Part shown: piece after piece, positions 37,140 through 46,204 of the stretch
Position numbering within the stretch: position 1 is the first letter of the stretch
Layout of the letters: every line of letters begins with the position of its first letter
NCBI RefSeq assembly: GCF_001045555.1
Contig: NZ_LFBU01000001.1
Location: 1,488,001-1,552,000 of the forward strand
Source: Marinobacter subterrani
Lineage (GTDB): Bacteria; Pseudomonadota; Gammaproteobacteria; Pseudomonadales; Oleiphilaceae
DNA: 64,000 nt
Direction: 5' to 3'
Translations under genes and position numbers: made by a program
Notes under the pieces: model-generated
Told to the model about the DNA's origin: nothing
Databases searched by the model: none
The model's input: only the letters and a program-made list of their open reading frames with translations

Positions 37140-39326
37140 TCAGGCGGCCACAGATGCCAACCGCTGCCTGCGCTGACGCTGGGCCAGAAACACGACCACC
37201 GCAATCACCACACCGACCAGATCTGTCCAGATACCACCTTCAATCATCAGCAGTGCAGACGCAATCAGCAGGATACGAACCAGCCAGGAAGCCCGGACCT
37301 CACCAAACCAGCCCAGAACACCGCCCGACAGCAGGTATACACCAAAGGTTGCGGTTACCAGGGCCCGGGCAATATCGAACCAGGGCGCATCCATCAGCAA
37401 GGCGCCGTTATAGAAGAACATGAACGGCACGATAAACGCGGCGATACCGATGCGGAACGAGGCGACCGAGGTTTCCATGGCATTGGCTCCGGAAATGCCT
37501 GCCGCCGCATAGGAGGCCAGGGCCACCGGTGGCGTAATGGCCGACACCACGGCGAAGTAGAACACAAAGAAATGCGCCGTGAGTGGTTCTATACCCAACT
37601 GCACAAGCCCCGGTGCCACCACCGATGCCGCCACGGCGTAGGCTGCCGTTGTCGGCATGCCCATACCCAGCAGTATCGAAATGAACATGGCGAAAATCAG
37701 TGCCAGCAGTTGGCTGGTCGCCGCCACATCAAGCAGCAGAACCGAGAAGCGCGCGCCCACACCCGTCAGCGAGATGACACCGACAATCACACCGGCTGCC
37801 GCACAAACCACGATAATCTGGATCGACATCATGGACGCGATATCCAGCGCACGCAGGATTGAACGGAAACCCATCTTGTTCGGCGACAGCCAGCTCACCA
37901 CAGCCGCCGAGATGGTCGCCAGAGTACCGGCACGGATCACCGAATAGCCCTGAAACAGCGCATAGATAAGAATGATAATGGGGATAAACAGATAGACCTG
38001 CTTGATCAGCTTACGCAACTTCGGCAGCTCATCTTCGCGCATGCCCCGCATGCCCATCTTGGCAGCCTCGAAGTCGACCATGAAGTAGACCGAAGCGAAG
38101 TACAGGATGGAAGGAATGATCGCGGCGATGGCAATTTCCGTGTAGGGAATGCCGGTAATCTCCGCCATGATGAACGCGCCTGCGCCCATGATCGGCGGCA
38201 TGATCTGCCCGCCGGTAGAGGCCGCCGCTTCAACTGCGCCGGCGGACTTCTTGGAGTAACCCACCTTCTTCATCAGCGGGATGGTCAGGGAACCGGTGGA
38301 GACCACGTTACCGGCGCTGGTGCCGTTGATCATGCCCATCAGGCCGGACGCAAAAATGGCCACCTTGGCCGGGCCACCGCGGGAGCGACCGGCTGCCGCG
38401 AAGGCAAAGTTCACAAAGTAATCCCCCACCTTCGAGGCCTGCAGGAAGGCTGCAAAAATGATGAACAGAATAATGTAGGTGGAAGACACCGCCGTGGTTG
38501 GCCCCAGAATACCGGCATCGGTATACACCTGGCTGAAAAAGCGCTGCACAGACAACCCCGGGTACCCCAGGAAGCCCGGCAAGTATGGGCCGACAAACAC
38601 ATAAACCAGGAACACCAGCCCGATCACCACCAGTGCCAGGCCGGCAACCCGCCGGGTCAGCTCCATGATCAGCGCCGTGCCAGCGACAGCAGCAAAAGAA
38701 ATACCCACAGGTGCGAACGAGGTACCCGTGGTCATCCGCATCGTGGTGTTGTAAACCACCAGGAAATACGACGCAACGGCAATGGCACAGACAACCAGCA
38801 CCATGTCGGGAACGCTCAACCGCGATCGTTCACGCTGGTGGAACCAGCTCAGCACAATCCCGATAGCGGAGGCCGCCAGCAGGGGCCAGCCGAAATGCCA
38901 GGTTTCCAGCTCGGGCGGAATACGCATGGCGCCATTGGCAACCATCTGGCTGAAAGAAAACGTCTGATAAAGCGCATAGAGTGCGGGCAACAGTGCAACA
39001 GCACCAAACCAGGTAGTCCACCTGTTACGGGCGCCACCGTCCTCTCGGGACACAAAGCGGGCACCGGCAAACAGAACAAAGCCCAACACCAGGGCACCGG
39101 CTACGTGAACAATCCGGTAGCTCCAGGTTTCCATCGGGGCAATATTCAGGGTGTAAAGATGGAACGACGAGAACGCAATCGTCAGAGCGGTAACAAATTT
39201 CAGCATCCCACCCTCGAATAACCGGCGATTGGGCTCAACCGGCTCTTCGTCGACGTCGTGGGCAAGAATATGGTCATCGTCCGGCAGTGCCGGGGTCGGA
39301 TCCTTGGGAGAGTGTTCGGTGGTCAT
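37140..39326 (-). CDS. TRAP transporter fused permease (4TM/12TM, DctQM-type)
   Basis: 728-residue inner-membrane permease in which the small DctQ-like and large DctM-like subunits are one chain, the form used by TAXI-TRAP systems. About 17 hydrophobic segments. DctM signature stretches: GLMGMINGTSAGNVVSTGSLTIPLMKKVGYSKKSAGAVEAAASTGGQIMPPIMGAGAFIMAE and LGMGMPTTAAYAVAASVVAPGL. Uses a Na+/H+ gradient with the periplasmic binding protein encoded upstream. A double hairpin in the 89-base gap to the binding protein gene should lower its expression relative to that gene. Confidence 0.92.
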   Translation of the reverse strand: MTTEHSPKDPTPALPDDDHILAHDVDEEPVEPNRRLFEGGMLKFVTALTIAFSSFHLYTLNIAPMETWSYRIVHVAGALVLGFVLFAGARFVSREDGGARNRWTTWFGAVALLPALYALYQTFSFSQMVANGAMRIPPELETWHFGWPLLAASAIGIVLSWFHQRERSRLSVPDMVLVVCAIAVASYFLVVYNTTMRMTTGTSFAPVGISFAAVAGTALIMELTRRVAGLALVVIGLVFLVYVFVGPYLPGFLGYPGLSVQRFFSQVYTDAGILGPTTAVSSTYIILFIIFAAFLQASKVGDYFVNFAFAAAGRSRGGPAKVAIFASGLMGMINGTSAGNVVSTGSLTIPLMKKVGYSKKSAGAVEAAASTGGQIMPPIMGAGAFIMAEITGIPYTEIAIAAIIPSILYFASVYFMVDFEAAKMGMRGMREDELPKLRKLIKQVYLFIPIIILIYALFQGYSVIRAGTLATISAAVVSWLSPNKMGFRSILRALDIASMMSIQIIVVCAAAGVIVGVISLTGVGARFSVLLLDVAATSQLLALIFAMFISILLGMGMPTTAAYAVAASVVAPGLVQLGIEPLTAHFFVFYFAVVSAITPPVALASYAAAGISGANAMETSVASFRIGIAAFIVPFMFFYNGALLMDAPWFDIARALVTATFGVYLLSGGVLGWFGEVRASWLVRILLIASALLMIEGGIWTDLVGVVIAVVVFLAQRQRRQRLASVAA

Positions 39327-39343
39327 GATAAACCCTGCCTACA

Positions 39344-39398
39344 GGAAAAACTGGGCCGGCATTAAGCCGGCCGGCCGACGGGGGCCAGTGCGGCCCCC
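39344..39398 (-). terminator. Two hairpins between the TAXI binding protein and permease genes (leaky terminator)
   Basis: Minus strand after the TAXI stop: stem GGGGGCC-GCACT-GGCCCCC (39380-39398), then stem GGCCGGC-TTAAT-GCCGGCC (39354-39372) followed by CAGTTTTTCC (39344-39353). The second has the form of an intrinsic terminator. It lies between two genes of one operon, so partial read-through or 3'-end protection is likely. Confidence 0.7.
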
Positions 39399-39415
39399 TT
39401 TACACACAACGGTAG

Positions 39416-40393
39416 TTACTTGATCTGGCTTTCAGGGATCTCGTAACCGTTTTCGTTGAACCAGCGAGCTGCGCCCGGATGCCAGGGCAGAACGGTGTTC
39501 TTGGTGTAGTTTTTCGGGATAGACGTACGGGCCGCCTTGTGGATGGAAACCATCTTGTCATTGTTCTCCATGGTCAGCTTGGTGATTTCATACACCAGGC
39601 TTTCCGGAACGTCACAGTTGGCGATGGCAAAGTTCCACATGGAGACCACGCGGGAATCTTTCTCCAGGGACTGATAAGTACTTGCAGGAATCACGAACTC
39701 GGAAACAGGGAAGTTGTCAGTGATCTTCTTGGCTTCCTCGTCCGTCATGCCAATGATGTTCACGTCAGTCTGCACTTCCAGCTGGCTGACCGCCGGAATG
39801 GGAATACCCGCAGCAAAGGCAACAACGTCGATCAGGCCATCCTGCAGTTGGGTTCCCAGATCGGACCAGCTACCGTTGCGACGCTCGAAGTTCACGCCCA
39901 GGGTTTCCATCATGCGCGGGAAGTAGGTATCAGAGGTGGAACCTGCAGGGCCGAAGCCAATGGTAGCACCGTCTGGAATGTCAGAAATGGAGGTAATGCC
40001 TGAATCAGACAGTGCGGTTACGGAGAACGGAGTCTCGTACATCGGGAAGATGGCGCAAACGTTGTCCATCTTCACACCCGGCGCCAGCGGGCTGTTGCCT
40101 TCCATGGATTCCCGTGCCGGGCCCATGGTGGTCAGGCCAAACTGCAGGTTGCCGGTGTGCACCAGCGCCATGTTCTGCATCGGGCCACCGGTAATTTCGG
40201 CGCCACCGGAAATGCCAAGGTTCTCGGCCACAAAGTTGGCCCAGCCAGAACCGTAGGCGAAGTAAGTACCGCCCTGGCTTGCCGTACCCACGGTAAAGCT
40301 GTCAGGCCAGCCCTCACGATCCTGTGCGGAAGCCGGATTGGCCACAACCAGAGTAGAAGCGAACGCTGCCGCCATGACGAGTTGGGTTTTCAT
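39416..40393 (-). CDS. TAXI-family TRAP solute-binding protein
   Basis: Periplasmic binding protein of 325 residues. Signal peptide MKTQLVMAAAFASTLVVANPASAQ, cleavage after ASA. The TAXI fold shows FTVGTASQGGTYFAYGSGWANFVAENLGI (the T-A-x-x-G pattern), GGPMQNMALVHTGNLQFGL and GFGPAGSTSDTYFPRMMETLGVN. Known TAXI proteins bind glutamate or 2-oxoglutarate-like ligands; this one is unassigned. The frame is open 69 codons upstream, but the ATG at 40393 with GGGGAGC upstream is clearly the start. First gene of the TRAP operon with the sigma-54 type promoter. Confidence 0.92.
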   Translation of the reverse strand: MKTQLVMAAAFASTLVVANPASAQDREGWPDSFTVGTASQGGTYFAYGSGWANFVAENLGISGGAEITGGPMQNMALVHTGNLQFGLTTMGPARESMEGNSPLAPGVKMDNVCAIFPMYETPFSVTALSDSGITSISDIPDGATIGFGPAGSTSDTYFPRMMETLGVNFERRNGSWSDLGTQLQDGLIDVVAFAAGIPIPAVSQLEVQTDVNIIGMTDEEAKKITDNFPVSEFVIPASTYQSLEKDSRVVSMWNFAIANCDVPESLVYEITKLTMENNDKMVSIHKAARTSIPKNYTKNTVLPWHPGAARWFNENGYEIPESQIK

Positions 40394-40470
40394 GAAGAAT
40401 GCTCCCCGTTTCATTTTGTTTGTTTGGGTATTTGGCGCTGCCCGGTTCGGACCACGCTGCCTCATGCAAA

Positions 40471-40487
40471 GGCAAGGACCAGGCCAG
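40471..40487 (-). promoter_or_regulatory. Sigma-54 (-24/-12) promoter for the TAXI-TRAP operon
   Basis: The minus strand reads CTGGCCTGGTCCTTGCC. Against the consensus YTGGCACGRNNNTTGCW it keeps the invariant GG and GC exactly 12 bases apart, plus the flanking TGGC and TTGC. The last position and two middle bases differ. It ends 78 bases before the TAXI start codon. No convincing sigma-70 promoter competes for this role. Confidence 0.7.
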
Positions 40488-40549
40488 GTTCTAAAACTGC
40501 TTAAAAAACAATTTTCTTTTGAGTAAATCTGGACCATAGGGCTCAGGAA

Positions 40550-40567
40550 TGGGTGAGATATCACCCA
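40550..40567. promoter_or_regulatory. Palindrome, candidate DctD enhancer site
   Basis: Perfect 7-bp arms TGGGTGA/TCACCCA around GATA. It lies 63 bases upstream of the -24 element, the range used by NtrC-family activators. The 334-base region 40394-40727 contains no gene; this site and the sigma-54 element are its recognisable contents, and the promoter of the divergent cyclase should also be there. Confidence 0.5.
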
Positions 40568-40727
40568 CCCAATTCTGGCAATGAGTGAAAATCGCCCCAA
40601 ACTGTCAAATGTTGTGCAACGTCTTCCATTGCCGGAATTTACTGTTCAAACTCTGATCAGGTCAGGGTCACCATTTATATTGTGCCCAGCCCAACCTGGA
40701 ACAGCTGCCCGCATCAAGGCCAAAGCC

Positions 40728-42389
40728 ATGTCGATTTCCGCAAAGACCACTGCATTGATTGTGCTGATGGGCGTTTTGCTTTCATTATCGGCCTTTGTTG
40801 TCCAACGAAGCATTGTCTATCCCGCCTTTCACGAAATCGAGGTCGACTACGCCAGGAACAACATTGACCGGGTGGTCCGGAAATTGGATACCCAGCGACA
40901 AGCCATTGATTTCACCGTGTACGACTGGTCGGCATGGAATGATACCTACTCGTTCATACAAAGCGGCGATCCGGAGTACATCGAATCCAATCTGTATCCG
41001 GACACCTTCCTCAACTTCGGGTTCGATGTTGCGCTATTTCTTAACCTTGACGGGGAGGTGGTCTGGGGCAGCGTTTACGACTTCCCATCGGACGGCGGCA
41101 TCGTCGACCTGACCGCAGCCCACCTTGATGACGTAGTGGCGGCTACGGCCAAATTCACTGGCCGAATTGATCCGGAAGAAGACATTGATGACCAGGCAAC
41201 GAGCGGTGTTGTCCAGGTGGCCGGCATCCCGGTTCTATTTGCCATGCGGCCGATTGTGCAGAGCGACGGATCTGGCCCTCACAAGGGTTATGTGGTGTTT
41301 GGCCAGTTTCTGGATGACGAGCTGATAACCACACTTTCAGAGCAGATTGTCCAGGATTTCAGCATCGAGCCAGTCCCGGAAAACACCGCCCCGGCTGCCC
41401 CCGACAACTACTCGCTGAAAATCATTGACCAGAGCACGCTCTCCGCCTCGAAGATCTACAGTATCGAAGGCATACCAACCCTGCGGGCAACAGCCATTCT
41501 GCCCCGCAACATCACCGAACTTGGCAGAGACATTACCTATTACGGTATCGCCCTTCTAATTTTGTTGTGCATTGCTCTCGCAACGGCACTACTGGCACTG
41601 TTCCGCTGGATTGTCGTAAAGCCGATCATGAGCCTGAGGACTGATATATCGAGTATATCCAGTGCCATGGATTATTCTCTTCGGGCCAGTATCAAGAACA
41701 ACGACGAAATCGGAGCCCTGTCACGGGAGTTCAACTCCATGCTGCAGATGATTGAATCCAACAACACAGAATTGCTGCGGCTGAATGACGAGTTGACCTC
41801 GAAGCATCAAACGGTGCTTGAAGTCCAGAGTGACCTACAGGCAGCCAATGCTGAACTGAAACGTCTTTCAGAGCACGACCCTCTCACCGGCCTCTCAAAC
41901 CGACTGGCCCTCGAGAAGAAATTGGAGCAGGCCTGGGGAATACTCTGCCGAACCGGCGACCCTCTCACCGTCATGCTCGTCGATATCGACTTATTCAAAC
42001 TGTACAATGACCGTTATGGGCATCAGGCGGGCGACCGAACCCTGAAGCAGGTTGCGGACATCCTGGCGAACGCCATGAAGCGAAAATCGGACATGGCCGC
42101 ACGATACGGTGGTGAGGAATTCCTTTTGGTGCTCCCGGGCACAAACGCCGAAGACGCCCTGAGTATTGCCGCGTCCATAAGGGAACAAGTCATTGCAGCA
42201 AATATTGAGCACGACTGCAGCGCTATCGAGCCCTTCCTGACTATCAGCATCGGAATTTCATCGGTAGTGCCCCACGCTGGTCTTACGACGGGGGATCTTG
42301 TCAGGGCGGCAGACAAGGCCCTTTACACAGTCAAAGGGAGTGGCAGAAACAATTTCAGGTACGAGCCAGTTGATACAACTGGCCAATAA
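40728..42389 (+). CDS. Membrane diguanylate cyclase, CHASE4-HAMP-GGDEF
   Basis: Predicted to make cyclic di-GMP from GTP. 553 residues: an N-terminal membrane helix (TTALIVLMGVLLSLSAFVVQ), a periplasmic CHASE4 domain (DFTVYDWSAWNDTYSFIQSGDPEYIESNL), a second helix near 270-300 (YYGIALLILLCIALATALLALF), HAMP, a short coiled coil and the GGDEF domain with DIDLFKLYNDRYGHQAGD and the active-site motif GGEEF in RYGGEEFLLVLPG. The inhibitory RxxD site is not seen at its usual place before GGEEF. ATG at 40728 gives a compact signal anchor; the frame is open 49 codons further upstream. It appears less GC-rich than its neighbours. Divergent from the TAXI gene. Confidence 0.85.
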   Translation: MSISAKTTALIVLMGVLLSLSAFVVQRSIVYPAFHEIEVDYARNNIDRVVRKLDTQRQAIDFTVYDWSAWNDTYSFIQSGDPEYIESNLYPDTFLNFGFDVALFLNLDGEVVWGSVYDFPSDGGIVDLTAAHLDDVVAATAKFTGRIDPEEDIDDQATSGVVQVAGIPVLFAMRPIVQSDGSGPHKGYVVFGQFLDDELITTLSEQIVQDFSIEPVPENTAPAAPDNYSLKIIDQSTLSASKIYSIEGIPTLRATAILPRNITELGRDITYYGIALLILLCIALATALLALFRWIVVKPIMSLRTDISSISSAMDYSLRASIKNNDEIGALSREFNSMLQMIESNNTELLRLNDELTSKHQTVLEVQSDLQAANAELKRLSEHDPLTGLSNRLALEKKLEQAWGILCRTGDPLTVMLVDIDLFKLYNDRYGHQAGDRTLKQVADILANAMKRKSDMAARYGGEEFLLVLPGTNAEDALSIAASIREQVIAANIEHDCSAIEPFLTISIGISSVVPHAGLTTGDLVRAADKALYTVKGSGRNNFRYEPVDTTGQ

Positions 42390-42403
42390 AAGCGTCCATC
42401 GGC

Positions 42404-42829
42404 TCACCAACGGCCCTGCAGCGTCGCCACAATCCGGCGGCTGGCTGCACGATCGCGGTGTTCACACAGGTAAATGCCCTGCCAGGTGCCGAGCGCAAGC
42501 CGGCCGTGGCTAACCGGCAGCATCAACGAGGGACCGATCAGGATGCTCTTGATGTGGGCCGGCATGTCATCCGGCCCTTCCATGACGTGCTGATAATGCG
42601 GCGCGTTCTCCGGCACCATCACGTTGAAGTGGCGCTCCAGATCGCCGCGCACATCCGGGTCTGCGTTTTCATTGACCGCCAGCGAGGCCGAGGTGTGCTG
42701 GATAAACAGGTGCAGCAGCCCGACCTCACAGTTGGTCAGTTGCGGCGCCTGGGCAACGATTTCATTAGTCACCAGATGAAACCCCCGAGGTAGGGGCGCC
42801 AGTTCAATAAAACTCTGATCCCAGATCAT
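42404..42829 (-). CDS. YjbQ-type protein (UPF0047, secondary thiamine-phosphate synthase)
   Basis: 141-residue family member. The conserved core is present: GLLHLFIQHTSASLAVNENADPDVRGDLERHFNVMVPE and the C-terminal SHGRLALGTWQGIYLCEHRD. E. coli YjbQ has weak thiamine-phosphate synthase activity, but the biological role of the family is unsettled. 14 bases after the deacylase-type gene's stop, so likely the end of that transcription unit. Confidence 0.88.
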   Translation of the reverse strand: MIWDQSFIELAPLPRGFHLVTNEIVAQAPQLTNCEVGLLHLFIQHTSASLAVNENADPDVRGDLERHFNVMVPENAPHYQHVMEGPDDMPAHIKSILIGPSLMLPVSHGRLALGTWQGIYLCEHRDRAASRRIVATLQGRW

Positions 42830-42843
42830 GGCTAACCTCGCGC

Positions 42844-43908
42844 TTATTTCTGCCGGTCATCCCAGGGGTGAACGGGCACAACAGCATCGCCCACGTCGCT
42901 CTCATAGCTGCTGCGGAAATAATCCATGGCCTTTTCCGCCTCACTGAGCTCATCGAACCGGGCAATGTGGTAGATCGCCTCCCCTTCGTTCACCAGGGGC
43001 AGGTTATTCACACAGATGACGATGCCGGAACAGGGGGAGAGTACCGCCGTCTCGGACTCACCAAACGGGTCCGCCACCATGGCCAGTTTCTGGCCCTTGC
43101 GAACCTTCTGGCCCAGGCTCGCCACCGGGCGCATGATGCCGTCTATGTCGGTTCGCACCCACTGGGAGTTGGCGGCGGTCTCCGAACGCTTTCTTGGCGC
43201 CTTCGGGCCCTTCTTGGCGGGGATCATTTCCAGTTCCCGCATCACCCGGATCACGCCCTTCACGCCACTGGAGATCACCACATCGTCGAACCTCAGGGCT
43301 TCCCCGCCCTCGAAGGTGACCACCGGAATATCCTGGGAATCGGCGTAGGCCCGCAGGCTGCCCTCGCGCAAGCCGGCATTGATGATGATGGGCGCGCCAA
43401 AGGCCTCCGCCATGCGGGTGGTTTCCGGATTTTTCAGTTCGGCCCGGATCTGGGGCAGGTTGAAGCGGTGGATGGCGCCGGTGTGAAGATCGATGATGTG
43501 GGTGACCTTCTCCATGATCTGCGTGCGCAGCAAGTAGGCAATCCGGCCGCCCAGGGAACCGGTTTCGCTGCCTGGAAAACACCGATTCAGGTCCCGCCGG
43601 TCCGGCAGGTAGCGGGTGCGCTGCACAAACCCGAATATGTTGACGATGGGCACTGCCACCAGGGTGCCGCGCAGGTGGCGCAGCGCGGAATTGGTCAGCA
43701 CCCGCCGGACGATCTCCACCCCGTTGATTTCGTCGCCGTGAATGGCGCCACACACCATCAGAACGGGCCCGTCGCGCCGGCCATGCACCACTTCCACCGG
43801 AATATGCAGTGGTGTGTGGGTGTAGAGTTTGGCCACGGGCACTTCCACGGTCTGGCGGGTGCCTGCCTTGATCTGGGTACCAATGAATTCAAAGGGTGCT
43901 CGGGCCAT
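42844..43908 (-). CDS. Succinylglutamate desuccinylase/aspartoacylase family protein
   Basis: 354-residue zinc-dependent deacylase-type protein. M14-like metal site: GAIHGDEINGVEIVRRVL (His and Glu) and the third His in HIIDLHTGAIHRFNLPQIRAE. The C-terminal part resembles a lipoyl-like barrel (AVLSPCSGIVICVNN). Proteins of this subgroup near RimK are of unproven substrate; removal of an acyl or amino-acid cap would suit the neighbouring ligase. Starts 4 bases from the rimK stop. Confidence 0.85.
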   Translation of the reverse strand: MARAPFEFIGTQIKAGTRQTVEVPVAKLYTHTPLHIPVEVVHGRRDGPVLMVCGAIHGDEINGVEIVRRVLTNSALRHLRGTLVAVPIVNIFGFVQRTRYLPDRRDLNRCFPGSETGSLGGRIAYLLRTQIMEKVTHIIDLHTGAIHRFNLPQIRAELKNPETTRMAEAFGAPIIINAGLREGSLRAYADSQDIPVVTFEGGEALRFDDVVISSGVKGVIRVMRELEMIPAKKGPKAPRKRSETAANSQWVRTDIDGIMRPVASLGQKVRKGQKLAMVADPFGESETAVLSPCSGIVICVNNLPLVNEGEAIYHIARFDELSEAEKAMDYFRSSYESDVGDAVVPVHPWDDRQK

Positions 43909-43911
43909 GGT

Positions 43912-44817
43912 CTAGCCCCTACCCTTGGTTCGGGTTTTCCAGGGCTGCTGATTCTTTTCCAGCCAGTTCACAATCATGCCGGCCACGTTCTTGCCCGTTG
44001 CGTTTTCAATGCCCTCAAGGCCCGGGGATGAATTCACCTCCATCACCAGGGGCCCGCGGCTGGAGCGCAGCAGGTCAACGCCCGCCACATTCAGGCCCAT
44101 GGCCTTGGCGGCAGTGATCGCGGTACGGCGCTCTTCCGGTGTAATCCGGATCAGCGAGGCGGTGCCGCCACGATGCAGGTTGGATCGGAATTCGCCCTCG
44201 GCGCCCTGGCGCTTCATGGCGGCAATCACCTTGTCGCCAATCACAAAGCAGCGGATGTCTGCACCACCGGCTTCCTTGATAAATTCCTGCACCAGAATGT
44301 CTGCCTTCAGGCCCATGAAGGCCTCGATAACGCTCTCCGCCGCCTTCCGGGTTTCCGCCAGCACAACACCGATGCCCTGGGTGCCCTGCAGCAGTTTGAT
44401 CACCACCGGCGCGCCGCCCACCATCTTCAGCAATTCCGGCACGTTATCCGGCTTGTTGGCGAAGCCGGTCACCGGCATTCCCACGCCCTTGCGCGCCAGC
44501 AGCTGCAGCGAGCGCAACTTGTCCCGGGAGCGGGTGATGGCCACCGATTCGTTAACCGGAAACACCCCCATCATCTCGAACTGGCGCAACACAGCGGTGC
44601 CGTAGAAGGTCACCGAGGCCCCGATTCGCGGGATCACCACATCAAAGTTCTCCAGAACCTCTTCGTGATAGTGGATCTGGGGGTTCGCCGAGGTGATGTT
44701 CATGGAGCAGTGCAGGCAGTCAATCACCTTCACTTCATGGCCACGGTTAAGGCCTTCCTCAACCAGACGGCGGGTCGAGTAGAGATGGCGGTTTCGCGAC
44801 AATACTGCAATTTTCAT
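43912..44817 (-). CDS. rimK: RimK-type glutamate ligase (ATP-grasp)
   Basis: 301 residues. Adds glutamates to the C terminus of ribosomal protein bS6 in other bacteria, altering ribosome composition. ATP-grasp core: [21 protein letters not shown] at the N terminus, [19 protein letters not shown] in the ATP loop, [19 protein letters not shown], and the metal site [26 protein letters not shown]. Of two consecutive ATG codons the second (44817) has better spacing to AAGGAA. It follows the zinc-protease gene with overlap and precedes the deacylase gene, and in Pseudomonas the protease partner RimB and RimK act together under c-di-GMP. Confidence 0.93.
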   Translation of the reverse strand: MKIAVLSRNRHLYSTRRLVEEGLNRGHEVKVIDCLHCSMNITSANPQIHYHEEVLENFDVVIPRIGASVTFYGTAVLRQFEMMGVFPVNESVAITRSRDKLRSLQLLARKGVGMPVTGFANKPDNVPELLKMVGGAPVVIKLLQGTQGIGVVLAETRKAAESVIEAFMGLKADILVQEFIKEAGGADIRCFVIGDKVIAAMKRQGAEGEFRSNLHRGGTASLIRITPEERRTAITAAKAMGLNVAGVDLLRSSRGPLVMEVNSSPGLEGIENATGKNVAGMIVNWLEKNQQPWKTRTKGRG

Positions 44818-44820
44818 CAT

Positions 44821-45312
44821 TCATTCCTTAGGGGCCGGTTCACCGGCAAGATAGGAAGCTTCAGGATAGATCTGTGAGCGCCCGGCCATGGCGGTTCGGC
44901 CCAGCAGCATCCGGAACCGCATGGAATCGCGGTTGGTCAATGTCATTTCAATGGGCCAGCTCTGGCCGCCGATCACCAGTGTGGTTTCGATCACCAGGCG
45001 CATTTCCTTGTGCCCCCCGGAATCGGAGACGTTTCGCTCGTCCAGCACCCGGGCATCGCACTCCACCACCTGATGCAGATCGTTCTGCACCGGGTGCACC
45101 CAGAAGCGCACACGCCGCTCGCCGTTGGCGGTGTAGGGCTCGGTGCGGAAGGTGTGCAGGCAGGACGTGCGGGCCCCGGTATCAATCTTCGCCTTGATGC
45201 GGCGGATATCCAGATCCGGCAACGCCACCCATTCGCGCCACCCGAGGCTGACCTTGTTCTCGGCGGGTGTCGGGGCAATGGTTTTGATGACTTCAGCTGT
45301 CTTTGTTGGCAT
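44821..45312 (-). CDS. rimB: RimB-like retropepsin-type protease (often annotated ATP-dependent zinc protease)
   Basis: 163 residues after choosing the ATG at 45312. The retropepsin-like fold is indicated by [17 protein letters not shown] (D-T-G-A active-site triad) and the end motif [11 protein letters not shown]. In Pseudomonas the homologue RimB works with RimK. The upstream 35 in-frame codons do not fit the family. It overlaps the MscS gene by 20 bases; its TGA is 3 bases before the rimK start. No zinc site is obvious, so the zinc-protease name should be treated with caution. Confidence 0.87.
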   Translation of the reverse strand: MPTKTAEVIKTIAPTPAENKVSLGWREWVALPDLDIRRIKAKIDTGARTSCLHTFRTEPYTANGERRVRFWVHPVQNDLHQVVECDARVLDERNVSDSGGHKEMRLVIETTLVIGGQSWPIEMTLTNRDSMRFRMLLGRTAMAGRSQIYPEASYLAGEPAPKE

Positions 45313-46180
45313 CCAGCAGATCCTTTTCAGTGTTTGTTCCCGGCCCCAGCAACTGAACACGGAAGGGCTCAGAATGGCTACCGGCATACACGCTGGTATG
45401 GGGGAACGGGATTTCAATCTCCGCGTGGTCCAGGGCTTTCTTGATAGCGACCATCATGCCGCTCCGGCCCTCAAGTACCCTCTCCTTTGGCACCCAGAAA
45501 GAAAACTGCACATCCACAGAAGACGGACCGAAGGCCGTGACAAGCGTGAAAGGCTTGGGCTCTTCCAGGCAGCTCGGGTCTTTTTCCGCCAGTTCCAGGA
45601 GCAATGCCTCCACCCGTTCCACATCCTCAGCGTAGGCAATTCCCAGCATCAGGTCGAGCCGGCGGATGGGGAACCGGGAGCGGTTGATCACCCGGGTCTT
45701 GATCAGGGTTTCATTGGGAATGCGAACAAACAGGTTATCGGCCGTCCGCAACTTCACGCTGAGCATGTCGATGCCGATCACTTCGCCAAGGGTTGCATCC
45801 ACTTCGATGAAATCACCAATCTCAAAGGGTTTCTCGACCAGCAGGAACAGGCCGCTGATCATATTCGATGCCGAGGTCTGCGAGGCAAAACCGATAGCCA
45901 CGGTGAGAATACCCGCCGCCCCCAGAACCACATCCAGGGAGAACCCGGCCTCCCGCAGCGACGCAATACTGAACAGAACCACAATCACGTAAAACACCAG
46001 GCGGCGCACCATCACCGTGTGATGGCGGGAAGACCGCCCCGCCATAAACCGGGAAACACTCCGGCCCGCAAGAGACCCGAGAAACAGGCCAAGAACCAGC
46101 AAAAAACCAGAGCTCAGCCACTGTCCCCAGGCGATGTCGGTAAAGACCTTCATTGCGCCCGCTTGAATTGACTCCAGCAA
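45293..46180 (-). CDS. Small mechanosensitive channel, MscS family
   Basis: 295-residue channel protein. Three membrane segments (about 20-40, 60-80, 87-110), with the pore helix [65 protein letters not shown], the characteristic Gly/Ala pore followed by the beta domain. Senses membrane tension and releases solutes on hypo-osmotic shock. The stop overlaps the RimB-like start, and the DUF432 gene lies 24 bases upstream on the same strand, forming a run of closely spaced genes. Confidence 0.93.
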   Translation of the reverse strand: MLESIQAGAMKVFTDIAWGQWLSSGFLLVLGLFLGSLAGRSVSRFMAGRSSRHHTVMVRRLVFYVIVVLFSIASLREAGFSLDVVLGAAGILTVAIGFASQTSASNMISGLFLLVEKPFEIGDFIEVDATLGEVIGIDMLSVKLRTADNLFVRIPNETLIKTRVINRSRFPIRRLDLMLGIAYAEDVERVEALLLELAEKDPSCLEEPKPFTLVTAFGPSSVDVQFSFWVPKERVLEGRSGMMVAIKKALDHAEIEIPFPHTSVYAGSHSEPFRVQLLGPGTNTEKDLLDANKDS

Positions 46181-46204
46181 AGTATCGACTCCGTCAGATC
46201 CGTT

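Noticed and set aside
40414..40600. 69-codon upstream extension of the TAXI gene
   Set aside because: It would hide the signal peptide and cover the sigma-54 type promoter; the ATG at 40393 has a ribosome site.
42868..44031. Long plus-strand frame opposite the deacylase and rimK genes
   Set aside because: Shadow frame with no recognised motif; the minus-strand proteins are certain.
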